Translations under genes and position numbers: made by a program
Source of the DNA: Lobosporangium transversale
Taxonomy: Eukaryota > Mortierellomycota > Mortierellomycetes > Mortierellales > Mortierellaceae
Direction: 5' to 3'
NCBI RefSeq assembly: GCF_002105155.1
Contig: NW_019029024.1
Span: 1 to 64,000 of the forward strand
DNA: 64,000 nucleotides
Part shown: piece after piece, positions 1 through 10,653 of the stretch
Numbering within the stretch: the stretch's first letter is position 1
Layout: each line of letters begins with the position of its first letter
The notes under the pieces: generated by a model
What the model saw: only the letters and a program-made list of their open reading frames with translations
The model's database searches: none
Told to the model about the DNA's origin: nothing

Positions 1-390
1 GAAGAAGACAAACGTCGTCGTAACACTGCAGCTTCTGCTCGTTTCCGCCATAAGAAGAGGCTTCGCGAGCAAGTCCTTGAAAAGACGGCCAAAGAGATGA
101 CAGCCAAGTCTGAATTATTGGAGATCCGTGTCCGAGAATTAGAGATGGAGATCAAATGGCTCCGAGGGCTGATTGTCGAGAAGGATTCTCGTATGTTAGA
201 CATAGCAATTTCATCTGCGTCCCCATCATCGCTGATGTCGACCTCAACAGCAACAACTTCTGCATCATCAAGTGCATCCCTGGCTAGTTCGTTGTCAAGC
301 GTTTCGGCTCTGGCAGCCGTCACTACTAAGAATTCCAAAGCAGAGAACACGCCCACCACGAAAAAGCGTAGCAAGAAAACGAAAGCATAG
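1..390 (+). CDS. bZIP transcription factor, C-terminal part (5' end outside window)
   Basis: The reading frame is open from base 1 to a TAG at 388-390, giving the last 129 residues. The first residues form a bZIP basic region (RRRNTAASARFRHKKR), the NxxAAxxxR signature of the GCN4/Cys-3/MetR type, which binds DNA in the nucleus. A leucine zipper follows, with heptad-spaced Leu in LLEIRVRELEMEIKWLRGLI. The tail is Ser/Thr/Ala-rich and ends in a Lys/Arg cluster, KKRSKKTKA. The fungal Cys-3/MetR family usually carries its bZIP at the C-terminus, as here, and controls sulphur or amino-acid metabolism. The exact target pathway cannot be told from this fragment. The DNA-binding class is seen directly; the sulphur role is only a family hint. 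Confidence 0.85.
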   Translation, partial: EEDKRRRNTAASARFRHKKRLREQVLEKTAKEMTAKSELLEIRVRELEMEIKWLRGLIVEKDSRMLDIAISSASPSSLMSTSTATTSASSSASLASSLSSVSALAAVTTKNSKAENTPTTKKRSKKTKA

Positions 391-854
391 CAAAGCAAAG
401 CATAGTACATGTTTGATCTTTATTATATTTTAGCATTCCTGTATCAATAAATCCTAGAAAAAAAAACAAAAAAAAACAAAAGCATACTGGTGCAACCATA
501 GCACCTGACTTTTTTTTTGCACCCTCTGAAAATCATTCATTCTGATAACCGCTTCGGCCTTGGAAGAAGGAATTTAAATAATAGTGCAAAGATGAACCAT
601 ACGTTACATGTAGCGAGACGCGTCCTGCACGTGAAGGCTTGTTCATCGTTATCTACGTTGTCTACGAAAATAGGAACCTTCAGGGTCCACCTTCCGCCTG
701 TGCTAGTCTTCAGCCTGCAACAAAAGCAGTCCCTAATTAGTTAAGGGTCAGGAGGATCCACAATTGATATTGTAAACAACCCCACTTTAGGCAGGCGACT
801 GACACAAACGGACAGAGCTCCTTTGCACATTCAAGGAACACACATCACCATCCA
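391..854. other. Intergenic, bZIP to mS23
   Basis: This 464-bp gap contains A-rich runs just after the bZIP stop, including an AATAAA at about 446-451 that could serve as a poly(A) signal. The mS23 promoter should lie in the second half. I see no gene; the short open frame here has no recognisable protein. Confidence 0.6.
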
Positions 855-1714
855 ATGGCGTTCAAGTCTCCACCCGCCAAAGTTCACAGCTATGTCACCA
901 AGTTATTGAAGGCTAACCTGATCAAAACGCCTCCTGTTTGGTACCCTGCCGCATCCCTCGCCCCTCCTTCTCCTACATTTGTCAGAGAGGGTGATGTCTC
1001 GGGTGCTAATCGTCAGGCGGAGCTGCCATTTGAGACTGAGGAAAGGCTTCAGAAAGAAAAAGCCGAGGCTGCTGGTACTTCATACACACCTCGGGGAAAT
1101 TCCGCATCAGCACCCTCATCATCAATAGTCCCTCGCTCAGCAAGGACAAATAAACATCTCCGGTGGAAGAGTTTGCGACCAAAGAATTTGTACTATCCAG
1201 AAGATCGTCTTCGCCGGCGGTTCTATGAAGATCACCCATGGGAATTACGCCGTCCTCGCTGCTTGATTGAGACTACAGGAGATGGTACACGTCGGGACTG
1301 GTCGAAATTGCTGCAGGAGGGTCGATCCATCTCTGATCTGACTGGCGAAGAGTACGTTTTTTTTTTATATCCATGCATTTTACCATCTGATTCGCCATTC
1401 ATGGAGAAAAGGAATTTACAGAGGATATGTCATTAACACTAATACTATATCATTACTACTATTTGTATATTTTTTATAGTGTGATTCAGTATCAGATGTA
1501 CCTCATGTCGACAGGAAAATCAGAGCGGGAAGCCTATCATATTGCGACGGAAGAGTTTTATAAACACAGAGCTCAGGAGGAATCAGAAGCCCGTGTGGCC
1601 AAGGCTCAAGCCATGGCTTTTGGACTCCGACCTCGCAGAAGCTTTGTCATGAATGGTTTGAAGCGTGAAGAGGAGGCTCTGCGGGAGGCAGAGAAATCTG
1701 CATCTCGTTTCTAA
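855..1714 (+). CDS. RSM25: Mitochondrial small ribosomal subunit protein mS23 (Rsm25)
   Basis: Two exons, 855..1351 and 1480..1714, encode 243 residues. The intron starts GTACGT and ends TTATAG, and joining restores GED-VIQYQMYLM across the junction. The protein has the landmarks of fungal mS23/Rsm25: an N-terminal helix ending in KTPPVWY, a central LYYPEDRLRRRFYEDHPWEL block, then a short acidic linker and a C-terminal helix with EFYKHRAQEE. mS23 is a structural protein of the mitochondrial small ribosomal subunit. No cleavable presequence is obvious, which is usual for this family. The ATG at 855 is the first in frame and matches the usual family start. The minus-strand open frame at about 1006-1239 is only a shadow of this gene. 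Confidence 0.87.
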
Positions 1715-2119
1715 GTTGAAAAGGAAGGGTCTCAATCTTTCTCTCTAATCTATGTATTCCAAAGAAATGTTGGATGGTGTTGATATGTTTCTGTATTTTT
1801 TTTTTTTTTTATTTTTTTTTTTTCATTATGCATAGACAATAAGAAAAATAAAGTATGTATGAAGCAAAACAATAATCCATTTTACTTGCCAGGAGAATAA
1901 TATTTCAATTTAAAAAAAAAAAAAAAAGGGCGATGAACAGAGTTTCTTAAAAATTATTGTTGCGATATTTTTATGATACATTTTTTTTTTTCCCTTCGTG
2001 TTCCCTTCTTTAGTTGCGAATCAAAGACCCAAAATCGTAACATTTGTTAATTGCTTCGTAAATAAAATAAAAATGTCTAGCTGTGTCCTCAAAATGAAAT
2101 AAAAGTGGTGTTTAGATTC
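1715..2119. other. Convergent intergenic gap, mS23 / SRP14
   Basis: The two flanking genes converge here, so the 405 bp should hold both 3' UTRs. It has several homopolymers (T-runs near 1798-1823, A-run near 1912-1927, T-run near 1981-1991) and AATAAA-like signals on the plus strand. No gene is visible. Confidence 0.6.
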
Positions 2120-2898
2120 CTATGTAGTCGTCTTCTTGGTCTTGGGGACCTTTTTCCTCTCTTTTTTCTTGAGTGCTGTCATATTGATCTTGACAATATT
2201 CGTGTATTGAACCATGAACCGATCCAAATCCTGAGGTTGGACCTGATTTTCCAGTTTAAAGAAAAAAAAAAAAAAAAATTTTTTTTTGTCAAGATCCTGC
2301 AGAATAAAGCAATGATATGGTCCCTTCAAACTAAATGATCGTTTTCATTGTCTTACAAGAGTTGACAGTTTTGTCTTTGTTCCACAGGAGACACGGACTA
2401 TTGTGGGGTACTCCTGATCCTGTTCATCCACCTTCATGACTGTGTCTCCTGCTGCCTTTTCTTCGGCCTCCTCCGCTGCTCTAATCTTTTTGGTCGTGTA
2501 GGCATCTAACAACAACAATAATAATAATGAGGATTGTACGGTGAGAAATAAATAAAAAAAAAATCATGAATGTGCCATTTTTTACAATTTTTTTTTTTTT
2601 TTTTTCATGCCTTCCTTGTAGAGCAGCACTTTATTTTCCTATCTTATCCCTTACATCTTTTCATAGTCAAATACACAGTGTTTTTGGTCTTTGAGTCCTC
2701 GAAGGCCTTGGCCATTCTAGTGAGGAACTGATACACCATACAGTTGAAAGTTGGAAATATAAAAAACATTAAAAAAAAAAAAACGCCAGGAGTTGATTAG
2801 CAATGGAGGAACTACAGATGACGGTGAATATAATTGTTTATCCTGAAGTAAAAGTTGTCCTGCTTCACTATCTCTACCTTGTCGTTGTCGAGCAGCAT
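2120..2898 (-). CDS. SRP14: Signal recognition particle 14 kDa subunit (SRP14)
   Basis: Four exons on the minus strand, 2878..2898, 2655..2727, 2357..2505 and 2120..2242, give 121 residues. Exon 1 is only 21 nt (MLLDNDK). The product starts MLLDNDKFLTRMAKAF, continues through NTVYLTMKRYAYTTKK, then YPTIVRVSCGTKTKLSTL, and ends with MVQYTNIVKINMTALKKKER and a Lys-rich tail. This follows animal SRP14 block for block (FLTELTRLF, YITLKKYDGRTK, the STVV strand, and a Lys-rich tail). SRP14 forms the Alu domain with SRP9 and SRP RNA and slows translation while the ribosome docks at the endoplasmic reticulum. All introns are GT-AG. The last intron contains an A-run directly followed by a T-run, which could fold back. 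Confidence 0.88.
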
Positions 2899-3020
2899 CC
2901 TGTTCTATAATGACTGATGATGCAAACGGATGAACAATTATTTTTCTCTAACTCTCTTCACAGATTTTTTTTAAAAAAAAAAAGTACGTCACCGAACCAA
3001 AAAATTTTATTGGAAACTAT

Positions 3021-6000
3021 TTAATTTGCCACCTCTCGACGCGTACGGATCATATCTCCAACTTTTACCACATATGGCGCAACAGATAAGTCTGGGCGAT
3101 GAAGCATGTGCATACCAAAGAAGATTTGACCCTACAAAAAATAGAAACAAAGATAAATAAGTTACTATATTCATTCAATTTAATTACAATACCCAATGGA
3201 ATCATGTATTTCACTCACTCCTGGACTCTTGCGGTGCTTGGAAAGTGCCAAGAAAACATCTGAATTTTTAACTGCAGTCTTTTGGTCAATCGTCACCATA
3301 TGGCAGCGACGACAAGGACCCAAGATCTATTCGTGTAGAATTAAAGAAAAAGTATATATGAATAAGCAATGAATAGGAAAAAGAAAGGTTTTCAAGGCAT
3401 TTGGAAATGAAAATTTAGAGTACTTACATCAAAGACCTGCTGTCCAATCTGGATTCTTGCCCAATGATCCTCCTCAAAGCCAACTTTCTGACCCTTGGTC
3501 ACAAAATTTGCTCTGAAACTATCTGAGGTTAGTTCATGTCGAAGTTTCTTATCTAGATCTTCAGACAAATTAGCCAATCGACGTACGCCTCCTTGACCTT
3601 GATCGTGCTCATCCACCCAGTCTCGGACACGTTCTACGGATTTATCAGCGATCAAGAGGAAGGGACTTTCGTTTGATAACAGAATAGGTGCCCCTGCAGG
3701 CGCATTCAAATGTGACTTGACGAAACGTGAGGATTGCTGCAGCGATGAAGTCGAAGAACTGTCATTGGATGAGGGTGTAGTATGCATGGGATTTTGGGAA
3801 GCAACAGGCTGCCGTGCCAGGCGACAGGGCTTGCCCAAGAATTGGGTGAACCACTCATTGATCTCAGGTGCAGTATAGTGGACGACTGATGTACAATCAC
3901 CACAGACTTTTGAACTTTTAGTAGCCTCCATAGGCATCTCATTCAACGAGATGTAGAGTTTGGTGCTCTTGTTGTTAAAGATATCACTACTCAATTGGGA
4001 TCCATCTTGATCGTGCTCTACAATCATGAGGTTCTGTTCCAATAGAATCTCTGCTCGGATCATACACATGCGTGGGTACCGTTTCTGGGTCATGGCTGCT
4101 CCTGTGACCTCATCCACTAACATCCATTCACGATCATACAATAGACCGTGTGGAGCGATGGGCCAAGGCTGGCTACGCGGTAGCTTGTAGCCACGACAGG
4201 ATTTGATAGGATAAATGATCACGGAGTCGACTTGGATAGGTTCAGAAGAGGTCGTATCGCGGTCAATCTCAGATTGTTCATCAATAAGGTCCTCGCTTTG
4301 TACAATAGTATCGGGATTCGTCGTATCGATGAAGTATTCTTCGAGGAATGCAATGAACCCAAGAACGTCGTCAATAGTAGACATGGCTCCTAGAGAGACG
4401 CGAATTGAGCCCGTAGGTTTACCATTCAGAATATCAGTATCATCCCAACAAACATGGCCAGCCTAATTAAGTATGTCAATTGAAAGTTCAGGTCTTCATA
4501 TTAATACTTTATCGCATTCAGGCCTATCCACAAGCATGAACAACCACGTTATTTAGTACCATGCATTACCTCCAAATTCTTTTTGACCTCGTCTGCAGAC
4601 AAGTCTAGCCAGCGTTGCATTGATCCTGGGTTACAAAAGCCTCCTGTTCGCACATGAATGTTCTTCATACTAGCCAGCCGTTCAACATCGCCATATCCGA
4701 CCCAGTTGCCATTACTTCTCTTCAAGTTGAAGTTGATGATGGGGCCGTACATCTCTGGATTTCCCACTAGTTGCTTTTCTGGGGTTTCGCTCTGTTTTTC
4801 GCCCTCGATGTAAATATCACAAAGTGGTGCACCGTTGTAATGCTTCAAGGCCTTCATAGATTTATACAAGAACTGATGAAGGGCAGTAACATGAGGAGAA
4901 ATGTTGGAGTAGCTCCCGTAAATTTCTTTTATACTCTCGAAGGCTAGATCCAGTGCAACAATATCCAAAAAGTTTAACGTTCCATCCTCAAAGCGTCCGT
5001 GCAATGATGATCGATAGACCTGCCATGGTTCGTCGGACGCAATAGCTGAGACGGTACCCCCACCAAAGTACCTCTTCCGCAACTTGGGCGCAAGCTCAGT
5101 CTTAACAATAACAGCACCAAGTCCTGTAGGAAACCCAAACATCTTGTAAAAAGAGACAACAACAAAATCTGGGCTTGCACTATAGTCACTGAGGTCAAGT
5201 TCAGAAGTCATGACATACGAGGCAGCATCGAGAAGAACCAAGTTCTTGATTGTTCGGGTATCAAAACAGTCTTTGATCCGACGGGTCCATGAGAGTGGGA
5301 AACGACGTCCACCAAAGTTGCATTGAGCTGGGTATGTGAACAAATTGTACGTTGGTTCAGCATTTTTCACTTCGGCGTTGCCATCAGATGAGGTGTTTGA
5401 AGTAGAAGCTGAGATACCAGGTGAAGGAGGGGGTGAAGGATGATGCGATTCTGTAGAGTCATTGCTTTGACCATGGCTCTTGATCGATGATACTGAAAAA
5501 AGTCTTTCTTCTAATTGATCTTCCGTTACTGTTTCAATATCAATAGAACCTCCTTCGTCATCCGCCAGTCCACGCAGACCAACAAGACTAGTATGGGCCT
5601 CTCGAAGGATGGTCAGTTTTGAGGGTGATGCATTGGCTGATGTAGCTGTGGATGATTGCCGTCGAGTCCAGGGAAAGGCCTCTCCAACTAATTTAATACC
5701 GGCTGATGCATTGGCCGTGAATATGACATCCCACTCGCCATGGATCGAGGCCTTGAAGTGCTCAAGAATCTTTTGGCGAGCTGATTCGACTCTTGTTGAG
5801 GATGCTTGTGAGGAAGGAGATTTAGAGTGTGGATTGGCATACAAGTTGGAAGTGAGATCTGCAGTGAATTTTTGAAGAAGGTGATGAGCAGGTAATGTGG
5901 CTCCTGCATGGTCCAAGTAAATAGCATCTATGAAATGATATGACAAAATGTGATGTGGTTTGAGGATCAATCAGATGACGGTCTGTATTGTAGTATTTCT

Positions 6001-6177
6001 TTTGAAGAGGCCATGGTTCTGCCTACAAACAGTCTACTAAAGATAATGTGAATGCATGTAGGGAATACCTTTGAGTTGTGGGTACTGTTCTTTACGAATG
6101 GTGTCGATTGCACCGTTATAGCCGTAGCCATGTGATTCGGTACTTTGAAGGAATTGTGTTTTGAGAGAGGATGTCAT
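3021..6177 (-). CDS. MOCOS: Molybdenum cofactor sulfurase
   Basis: Five exons (6069..6177, 4570..5927, 3428..4462, 3219..3326, 3021..3131) encode 906 residues, the normal size of the family. The N-terminal half is a class-V aminotransferase/cysteine desulfurase domain: YLDHAGATL at about residue 40 and the PLP lysine in SFYKMFGFPTG at about 298. The persulfide-carrying region RTGGFCNPGSM keeps one Cys at about 468. The C-terminal half has the MOSC N-terminal beta barrel (IIYPIKSCRGYKL) and the MOSC domain (LGPCRRCHMV). The enzyme sulfurates the molybdenum cofactor to activate xanthine dehydrogenase and aldehyde oxidase types. The two extra cysteines of the plant enzyme's CFCNPGAC motif are Gly and Met here. 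A Ser/Pro-rich insert lies at about 185-225. Start: ATG at 6177; the frame continues upstream only through a TTG. Confidence 0.92.
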
Positions 6178-6827
6178 AAGAGAAATGAATGGAATTGAAA
6201 TGAATGTAGGGCAATAATGCAACAGTGAAGAGACGAATGAACTGAAAGAATGTAAGGGTTAAAGAAATAAGCAAGCGATGCGTGTCCTTTTATAACAGAA
6301 TGAAGGAAAAGTAAGAGAGAGCGGAGTTGTGTACAAGTGGAGAGTAGATGGCAAAGCTAATGAATGTAACAAATGAATGAATGAAGGTCCTTTTACGAAA
6401 AATAAAAAATAAAAAAATCAGTTGTGATGTGGGGCATGTGGAGATGAAAATTACCAAAATAAAAAGTGGATCTTAGTCTCGCGGAAATATATTTTCTGAT
6501 GGAGTAGCCCTTGACAAATAAAGCCATGATCGTCATATCTGAATGTCGAAATGCAATCAATTGGCTGAGAACTGGGATCTTGTTTGTGCTTGTGCCACCT
6601 TCGGAGAGCTTGCTGCAGCAAATCAGATCTCTGTATTTTATTTCATCCTGGGGTTTGCTCTGGTGCGGGGTTGTCTCCTCTCCGATTCTTTCCATTTCCC
6701 TTAGATATGCATTTATTTTGGGTATTAGTACAGGAGAAAGTTTTAAATTATATACTAAATTGTAGTAGGATGTGGGTGTATAAGTAGTAAGCTATTGTAC
6801 AGGTGTATTAATATTCTATTATAATCA
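6178..6827. other. Intergenic, MOCOS promoter and kelch gene 3' side
   Basis: The 650 bp include the MOCOS promoter next to 6177 and the 3' flank of the kelch-protein gene next to 6828. Short tandem ATGAATGA repeats lie at about 6370-6385. The open frames in the middle (about 6393-6787, both strands) have no recognisable domain and no supporting splice structure, so I do not call a gene. Confidence 0.5.
6287..6294 (-). promoter_or_regulatory. Probable TATA box of MOCOS
   Basis: Read on the minus strand the bases are TATAAAAG, 110 nt before the MOCOS start codon. Position and match fit a core promoter, leaving a 5' UTR of about 80 nt. Confidence 0.45.
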
Positions 6828-8807
6828 TTATTTGGTTTCCCAATCCACCTCCTGTGGTGCACCTCGGGGGGGCATGCTATTAGCATAACCAAACACTGAC
6901 TCGCGCTCATATGTCGCTGGTCCTCGGCGCGTCGGGGTTGGCAAGTTCCTTTGCAAGGTTGAGACAGATGGTGGAAGAGGATAAGCTGGATTGTGAACTC
7001 GTTTCGGAAAAGTGGGAGGCGGAGGCACATAATTAGTCTGGTTGTCCATATTGTCATCTGTGTTATAATAGGCTGCCCAGTCATCATCGTCATGATAGTC
7101 TTGATGTTGAGACTCCATTCCAGCTGTAGATGGGTTGCGAAGTTGAGAAAGTCGATTAAATACATTGCGTGTAAATCCTGGTTGCGGGCCTCCCGTAGCT
7201 GGGTTTCTACGTTCTCTTGAGCTATTGTTCTCTCCTCGGCCAAATTCCATATCTGTATTAGGTGACCTTCTAGTATCCTGGTAATCACGTTCAACATCTC
7301 TATACGCGCCAGTTCGGTCATCATAGGCGCCTTGTTCCGCTCCAGAAGGCCCTCGTAGTGTAGAAAAGCGACGCTGAAAGTAACCAAATCGATCTCCTTC
7401 ACCAGCAGGATCGCGCACTTGTGAGGATAGTGCTGTTTTCATCTCGGGAAACGACTCATTGGGTTTGAAAGGTTCAATGGCCAATTTCGATGAGGAAAGC
7501 GAGTCAGCAGCTCCATTGTCCTTTTTAGCGATCTCATTGTCCTTTTTAGCGCCCTTTTCAGTGTCTTCGGATGCCTCCCTGGTTGCTTCCTTGGATTTGG
7601 CGCGTCGTCGGTATCCGCATGTAAACACAACAATAATAAGCACAGTAACCGGAACAGAAACCCCAACGGCTGTTGGCCAGTGAGGCGGGTCATCACTAGG
7701 ATTCGGGGAAGGCGATGGGGTTGATGTCGCTGTTGATGAAATAGAAGTTGTGCTAGTTGCTATCGGTGTAGGCTCTGGTTGTTGCCCAAAAGTTGTTGTC
7801 CATTGGTTTAATTTCATATTGTAGGCTAGGGTTACGTTTGATGATATGGCAGTAACCCCGTTGAAGCCGCCCCATGCGACAAAGAAGTCTCCAGAGATTG
7901 CACAAGCCGATGAGTGTCGGGCAGCAGCTGGAGGAATATCCGGTCCTTTTGTCCAGGTCATAGATTTCACGTCAAGAAAATAAATGTCATTCATGGGGGG
8001 TTGCTCTGCTGTTTTTGCTCCTCCGAATAACACTATCTTTGAGCCGTCACCTGTAGATACAAAGCATGGGAATACACGTCCTGGTGGAGTGACCCCTTTT
8101 GTACTTGGTTTGGACCATGTGTCAAAGGCATTAAGCTGATACAGGCCTTCAGCTGTAATATTATTTAACGTGCCTCCAAATACGAATAGACTTCTAGCCG
8201 TTGTACTCCAAGCGACGCCATAACCAAAAGAGCCTTTAATGTCTTGAGGCATTGGAACGGTGCGAAACTCATTTCTGATGAAATTCAGCTTGAGAAGTGA
8301 ATTCGTATTATCAGGTTCCACATTCCCATTTGGAATGAACACAAAGCTATTTTGTGAGTCGGTCGCTGCACTTAACCCTGGAGACTTATTGAATGATATG
8401 GAGCCCATTATTCTAATCCATTTGATTTCCGGACCTTTATATACATTTACACCGCCGTTTACCATGATCATCACCTCTTCACCTTGAGGTGTAATGGTGC
8501 ACGGGGAGTAGGGAACTGCTGGGCTGTCGAGTAGTGTTTGGGATTGGTATATGGGGCTGGTAGTGTTCCATGGTTTTGAGAGGTCGATGGAAAATGCTTG
8601 AGACACGGCGTTGGTGGGGCTGCCATATCCACCTTGTATATACAAAACTTTCCCATCAATGAATGCACTCGGCGAACCAAAAGTGACAATAGGTTTAAAT
8701 AGTTGAGCCAGAACGGGGTGATTATAAGTGGAAAGAAGAAGAAAGTGTGAAATGAACTGGAGGAAGACGAGCAGATAGATTCTAGAACCCAAAGCCGAAG
8801 ACGGCAT
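6828..8807 (-). CDS. Secreted-type kelch/galactose-oxidase-like single-pass membrane protein
   Basis: A single uninterrupted frame of 659 residues with an ATG at 8807. It starts with a signal peptide (about residues 1-35, hydrophobic core IYLLVFLQFISHFLLL, ending in LAQ). Residues of about 40-350 are kelch-type repeats, for example VFGGTLNN, IVLFGGAKTAEQPPMNDIYF and VAWGGFNG. A Ser/Thr/Pro stalk follows, then a transmembrane segment (about 380-402, GVSVPVTVLIIVVFTCGY) with a positively charged stop-transfer stretch. The last 250 residues are a low-complexity cytoplasmic tail rich in Arg, Asn, Pro and acidic residues. The architecture suggests an extracellular beta-propeller with an intracellular tail, perhaps a cell-wall sensor or receptor. 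That role is inference, as no catalytic residues are recognisable. Intron-free, unlike most neighbours. Confidence 0.8.
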   Translation of the reverse strand: MPSSALGSRIYLLVFLQFISHFLLLSTYNHPVLAQLFKPIVTFGSPSAFIDGKVLYIQGGYGSPTNAVSQAFSIDLSKPWNTTSPIYQSQTLLDSPAVPYSPCTITPQGEEVMIMVNGGVNVYKGPEIKWIRIMGSISFNKSPGLSAATDSQNSFVFIPNGNVEPDNTNSLLKLNFIRNEFRTVPMPQDIKGSFGYGVAWSTTARSLFVFGGTLNNITAEGLYQLNAFDTWSKPSTKGVTPPGRVFPCFVSTGDGSKIVLFGGAKTAEQPPMNDIYFLDVKSMTWTKGPDIPPAAARHSSACAISGDFFVAWGGFNGVTAISSNVTLAYNMKLNQWTTTFGQQPEPTPIATSTTSISSTATSTPSPSPNPSDDPPHWPTAVGVSVPVTVLIIVVFTCGYRRRAKSKEATREASEDTEKGAKKDNEIAKKDNGAADSLSSSKLAIEPFKPNESFPEMKTALSSQVRDPAGEGDRFGYFQRRFSTLRGPSGAEQGAYDDRTGAYRDVERDYQDTRRSPNTDMEFGRGENNSSRERRNPATGGPQPGFTRNVFNRLSQLRNPSTAGMESQHQDYHDDDDWAAYYNTDDNMDNQTNYVPPPPTFPKRVHNPAYPLPPSVSTLQRNLPTPTRRGPATYERESVFGYANSMPPRGAPQEVDWETK

Positions 8808-9615
8808 GATGAAGAGGAGAGGCTAGCGAGCCAGGGCAGCAGATATTATAGTGATAGGATATCAATGGAAGGAATGCAGATAATGCTCAAAATCGGAATG
8901 GAAGTAGGTGGAAGAGAGGAGGTCAAAAAGATAGGGAAGAGGAGTGGTGGAAGTGAAAAGAAGAGAAAGAGCCAAGGTGTAAAATGAACATTCATCCTTG
9001 GATAACTAAAGTGATAACCAATTTTCGAAAAGAAGTAGAAAAGGATAAGAAAGCACCATTCATATCCTTTCCCATGGAAAACTACAAATGTACTTTTTTC
9101 AGGGGTAAATGGAGTGTGAAAAGGTGTTTGTTTCGAAAGCTGCACTAGATCCGTGCATTGTAACACATCTGCTCTGATCGCAAAATTATAATCTAAATTT
9201 TGAGGCAGAGTAATCCCGCCACACTCTCATTTTACCCCTGAATTTTACAATTTGAACTTTAAGACACCCGTTTACTGCATGCTTTTTAATCACTCCAACA
9301 GGAAAAGACATACATGTATATGCCTTATGGCATCTGTTATTGCTCGAGCGCTGCCAATGTAAAAGCAGTTATGACAGCAAATATTTTGAACAGGTGTAAG
9401 TATAATATGTATTCTTTAGTGATTGCCATCTTCTGCACAGGTCGCTAGAATGGTTCAGATGTGATCCACATTAAAATCTTTTTGTTTACCAGGAAATTCA
9501 AATATGATCAAATCAATGTCTCACAAGCCAAGTGGCGATCATTTTGCCTACTTTATGGTTCGTTCCACCCCATTCACTAGAATTTTTAGGAATGTATACA
9601 TACAGGATAGTGATT
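8808..9615. other. Intergenic, kelch gene promoter
   Basis: The first 350 bp upstream of the kelch gene are pyrimidine-rich on its sense strand (purine-rich on +), typical of a fungal leader. The remainder is A+T-rich, carries no long homopolymer and no recognisable gene. It also includes the 3' flank of the pirin gene. Confidence 0.5.
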
Positions 9616-10653
9616 TTATATTTGAGCAATATCTGACTTCCAATTCCTGGCCCGTTCAAAACCGTTCTTGCCATGCTGGTAGTCCTCGAACGTCTCATAG
9701 ATCTCCTCCTGCGAATTCATCACGAATGGACCATACTGTATAATCGGCTCCCTCAATGGCTCGCCTGCGATCAACACAAAGTGTGCGTCTTCATCTCTAG
9801 TCGAGACCTTCACCAACTCCTTTCCATCCTCCGAGAATGTCAGTGTATGATGTGCTCTTCCCTCGAATCCATCATCCCCTACAAACACTGTGCCCTTGAG
9901 TGTATAAATGAATCCAGTATAGCTGGCGGGAATCGTTTGCTCCACAGTCTTGTGCATATCCATCTTAAAATCAAGGTACATAGTTGGTGTTCGAGTATAT
10001 ACTTTACTCCGGACACCATGTGACTCTCCTGCGATCACTTTTATCACTACACCATCTTCAGGCATTGCCCGAGGAATCTCCTTGTCCAACAATTCTTGGT
10101 ATTGAGGCTTACACATCTTGTGCTCCTTGGGTAAATTGATCCAAAGCTGAAGTCCATGTGCTCGATCTTGAGACTTGACCGGCATCTCTGAGTGAACGAT
10201 TCCACGACCCGCTGTCATCCATTGTAGATCTCCAGGCCCAATTGTTCCCTTGTGTCCTGCAAAGTCCTCGTGCTGGAACTGCCCTTCCAGCATATATGTT
10301 ACAGTCTCGAATCCACGGTGTGGATGATCGGGAAAACCGCCATTTTTATCCACAAGAAATTCATCCAACATCAGAAAAGGGTCATGGTTCCGTAATTCTG
10401 GTCGACCAATGGATCGGCGAACGCGCGCGCCTTGACCTTCTGCCTGTTCTGCCGAAAGGACTGCTTTGAGAATAGATCGTGATGAGCTCTTTGGTGTAGT
10501 GCTGTTGCTTGTTATGGTCCCCAAGATGGATTCGATAGGGTTGTTGATAGCATAGTTGCTTTGAGCGAGAGTGCAGGTTTGAAGCAGAGCCCAAGCCAAA
10601 ATTGCTGCTTTAGTAATAGATCTCATAGTCAAAAGGAAAAAACGAAACGACAT
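9616..10653 (-). CDS. Pirin family protein with N-terminal signal-like sequence
   Basis: One exon, 345 residues from the ATG at 10653; a second in-frame ATG at 10626 would give 336. Upstream the frame only has a TTG. Pirins are bicupin metalloproteins. The N-terminal cupin keeps the metal ligands in HPHRGFETVTY and GRGIVHSEMP (three His and one Glu by family comparison). The C-terminal cupin follows, with ESHGVRSKVYTRTPTMYLDF and the terminal GPFVMNSQEEIYETF block. What is odd is the N-terminus: RSITKAAILAWALLQTCTLAQ looks like a cleavable signal peptide, followed by about 40 residues of Asn/Ser/Thr-rich linker before the pirin domain. Classical pirins are nuclear or cytosolic redox regulators or quercetinases. 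This one may enter the secretory pathway or an organelle (inference). Confidence 0.88.
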   Translation of the reverse strand: MSFRFFLLTMRSITKAAILAWALLQTCTLAQSNYAINNPIESILGTITSNSTTPKSSSRSILKAVLSAEQAEGQGARVRRSIGRPELRNHDPFLMLDEFLVDKNGGFPDHPHRGFETVTYMLEGQFQHEDFAGHKGTIGPGDLQWMTAGRGIVHSEMPVKSQDRAHGLQLWINLPKEHKMCKPQYQELLDKEIPRAMPEDGVVIKVIAGESHGVRSKVYTRTPTMYLDFKMDMHKTVEQTIPASYTGFIYTLKGTVFVGDDGFEGRAHHTLTFSEDGKELVKVSTRDEDAHFVLIAGEPLREPIIQYGPFVMNSQEEIYETFEDYQHGKNGFERARNWKSDIAQI

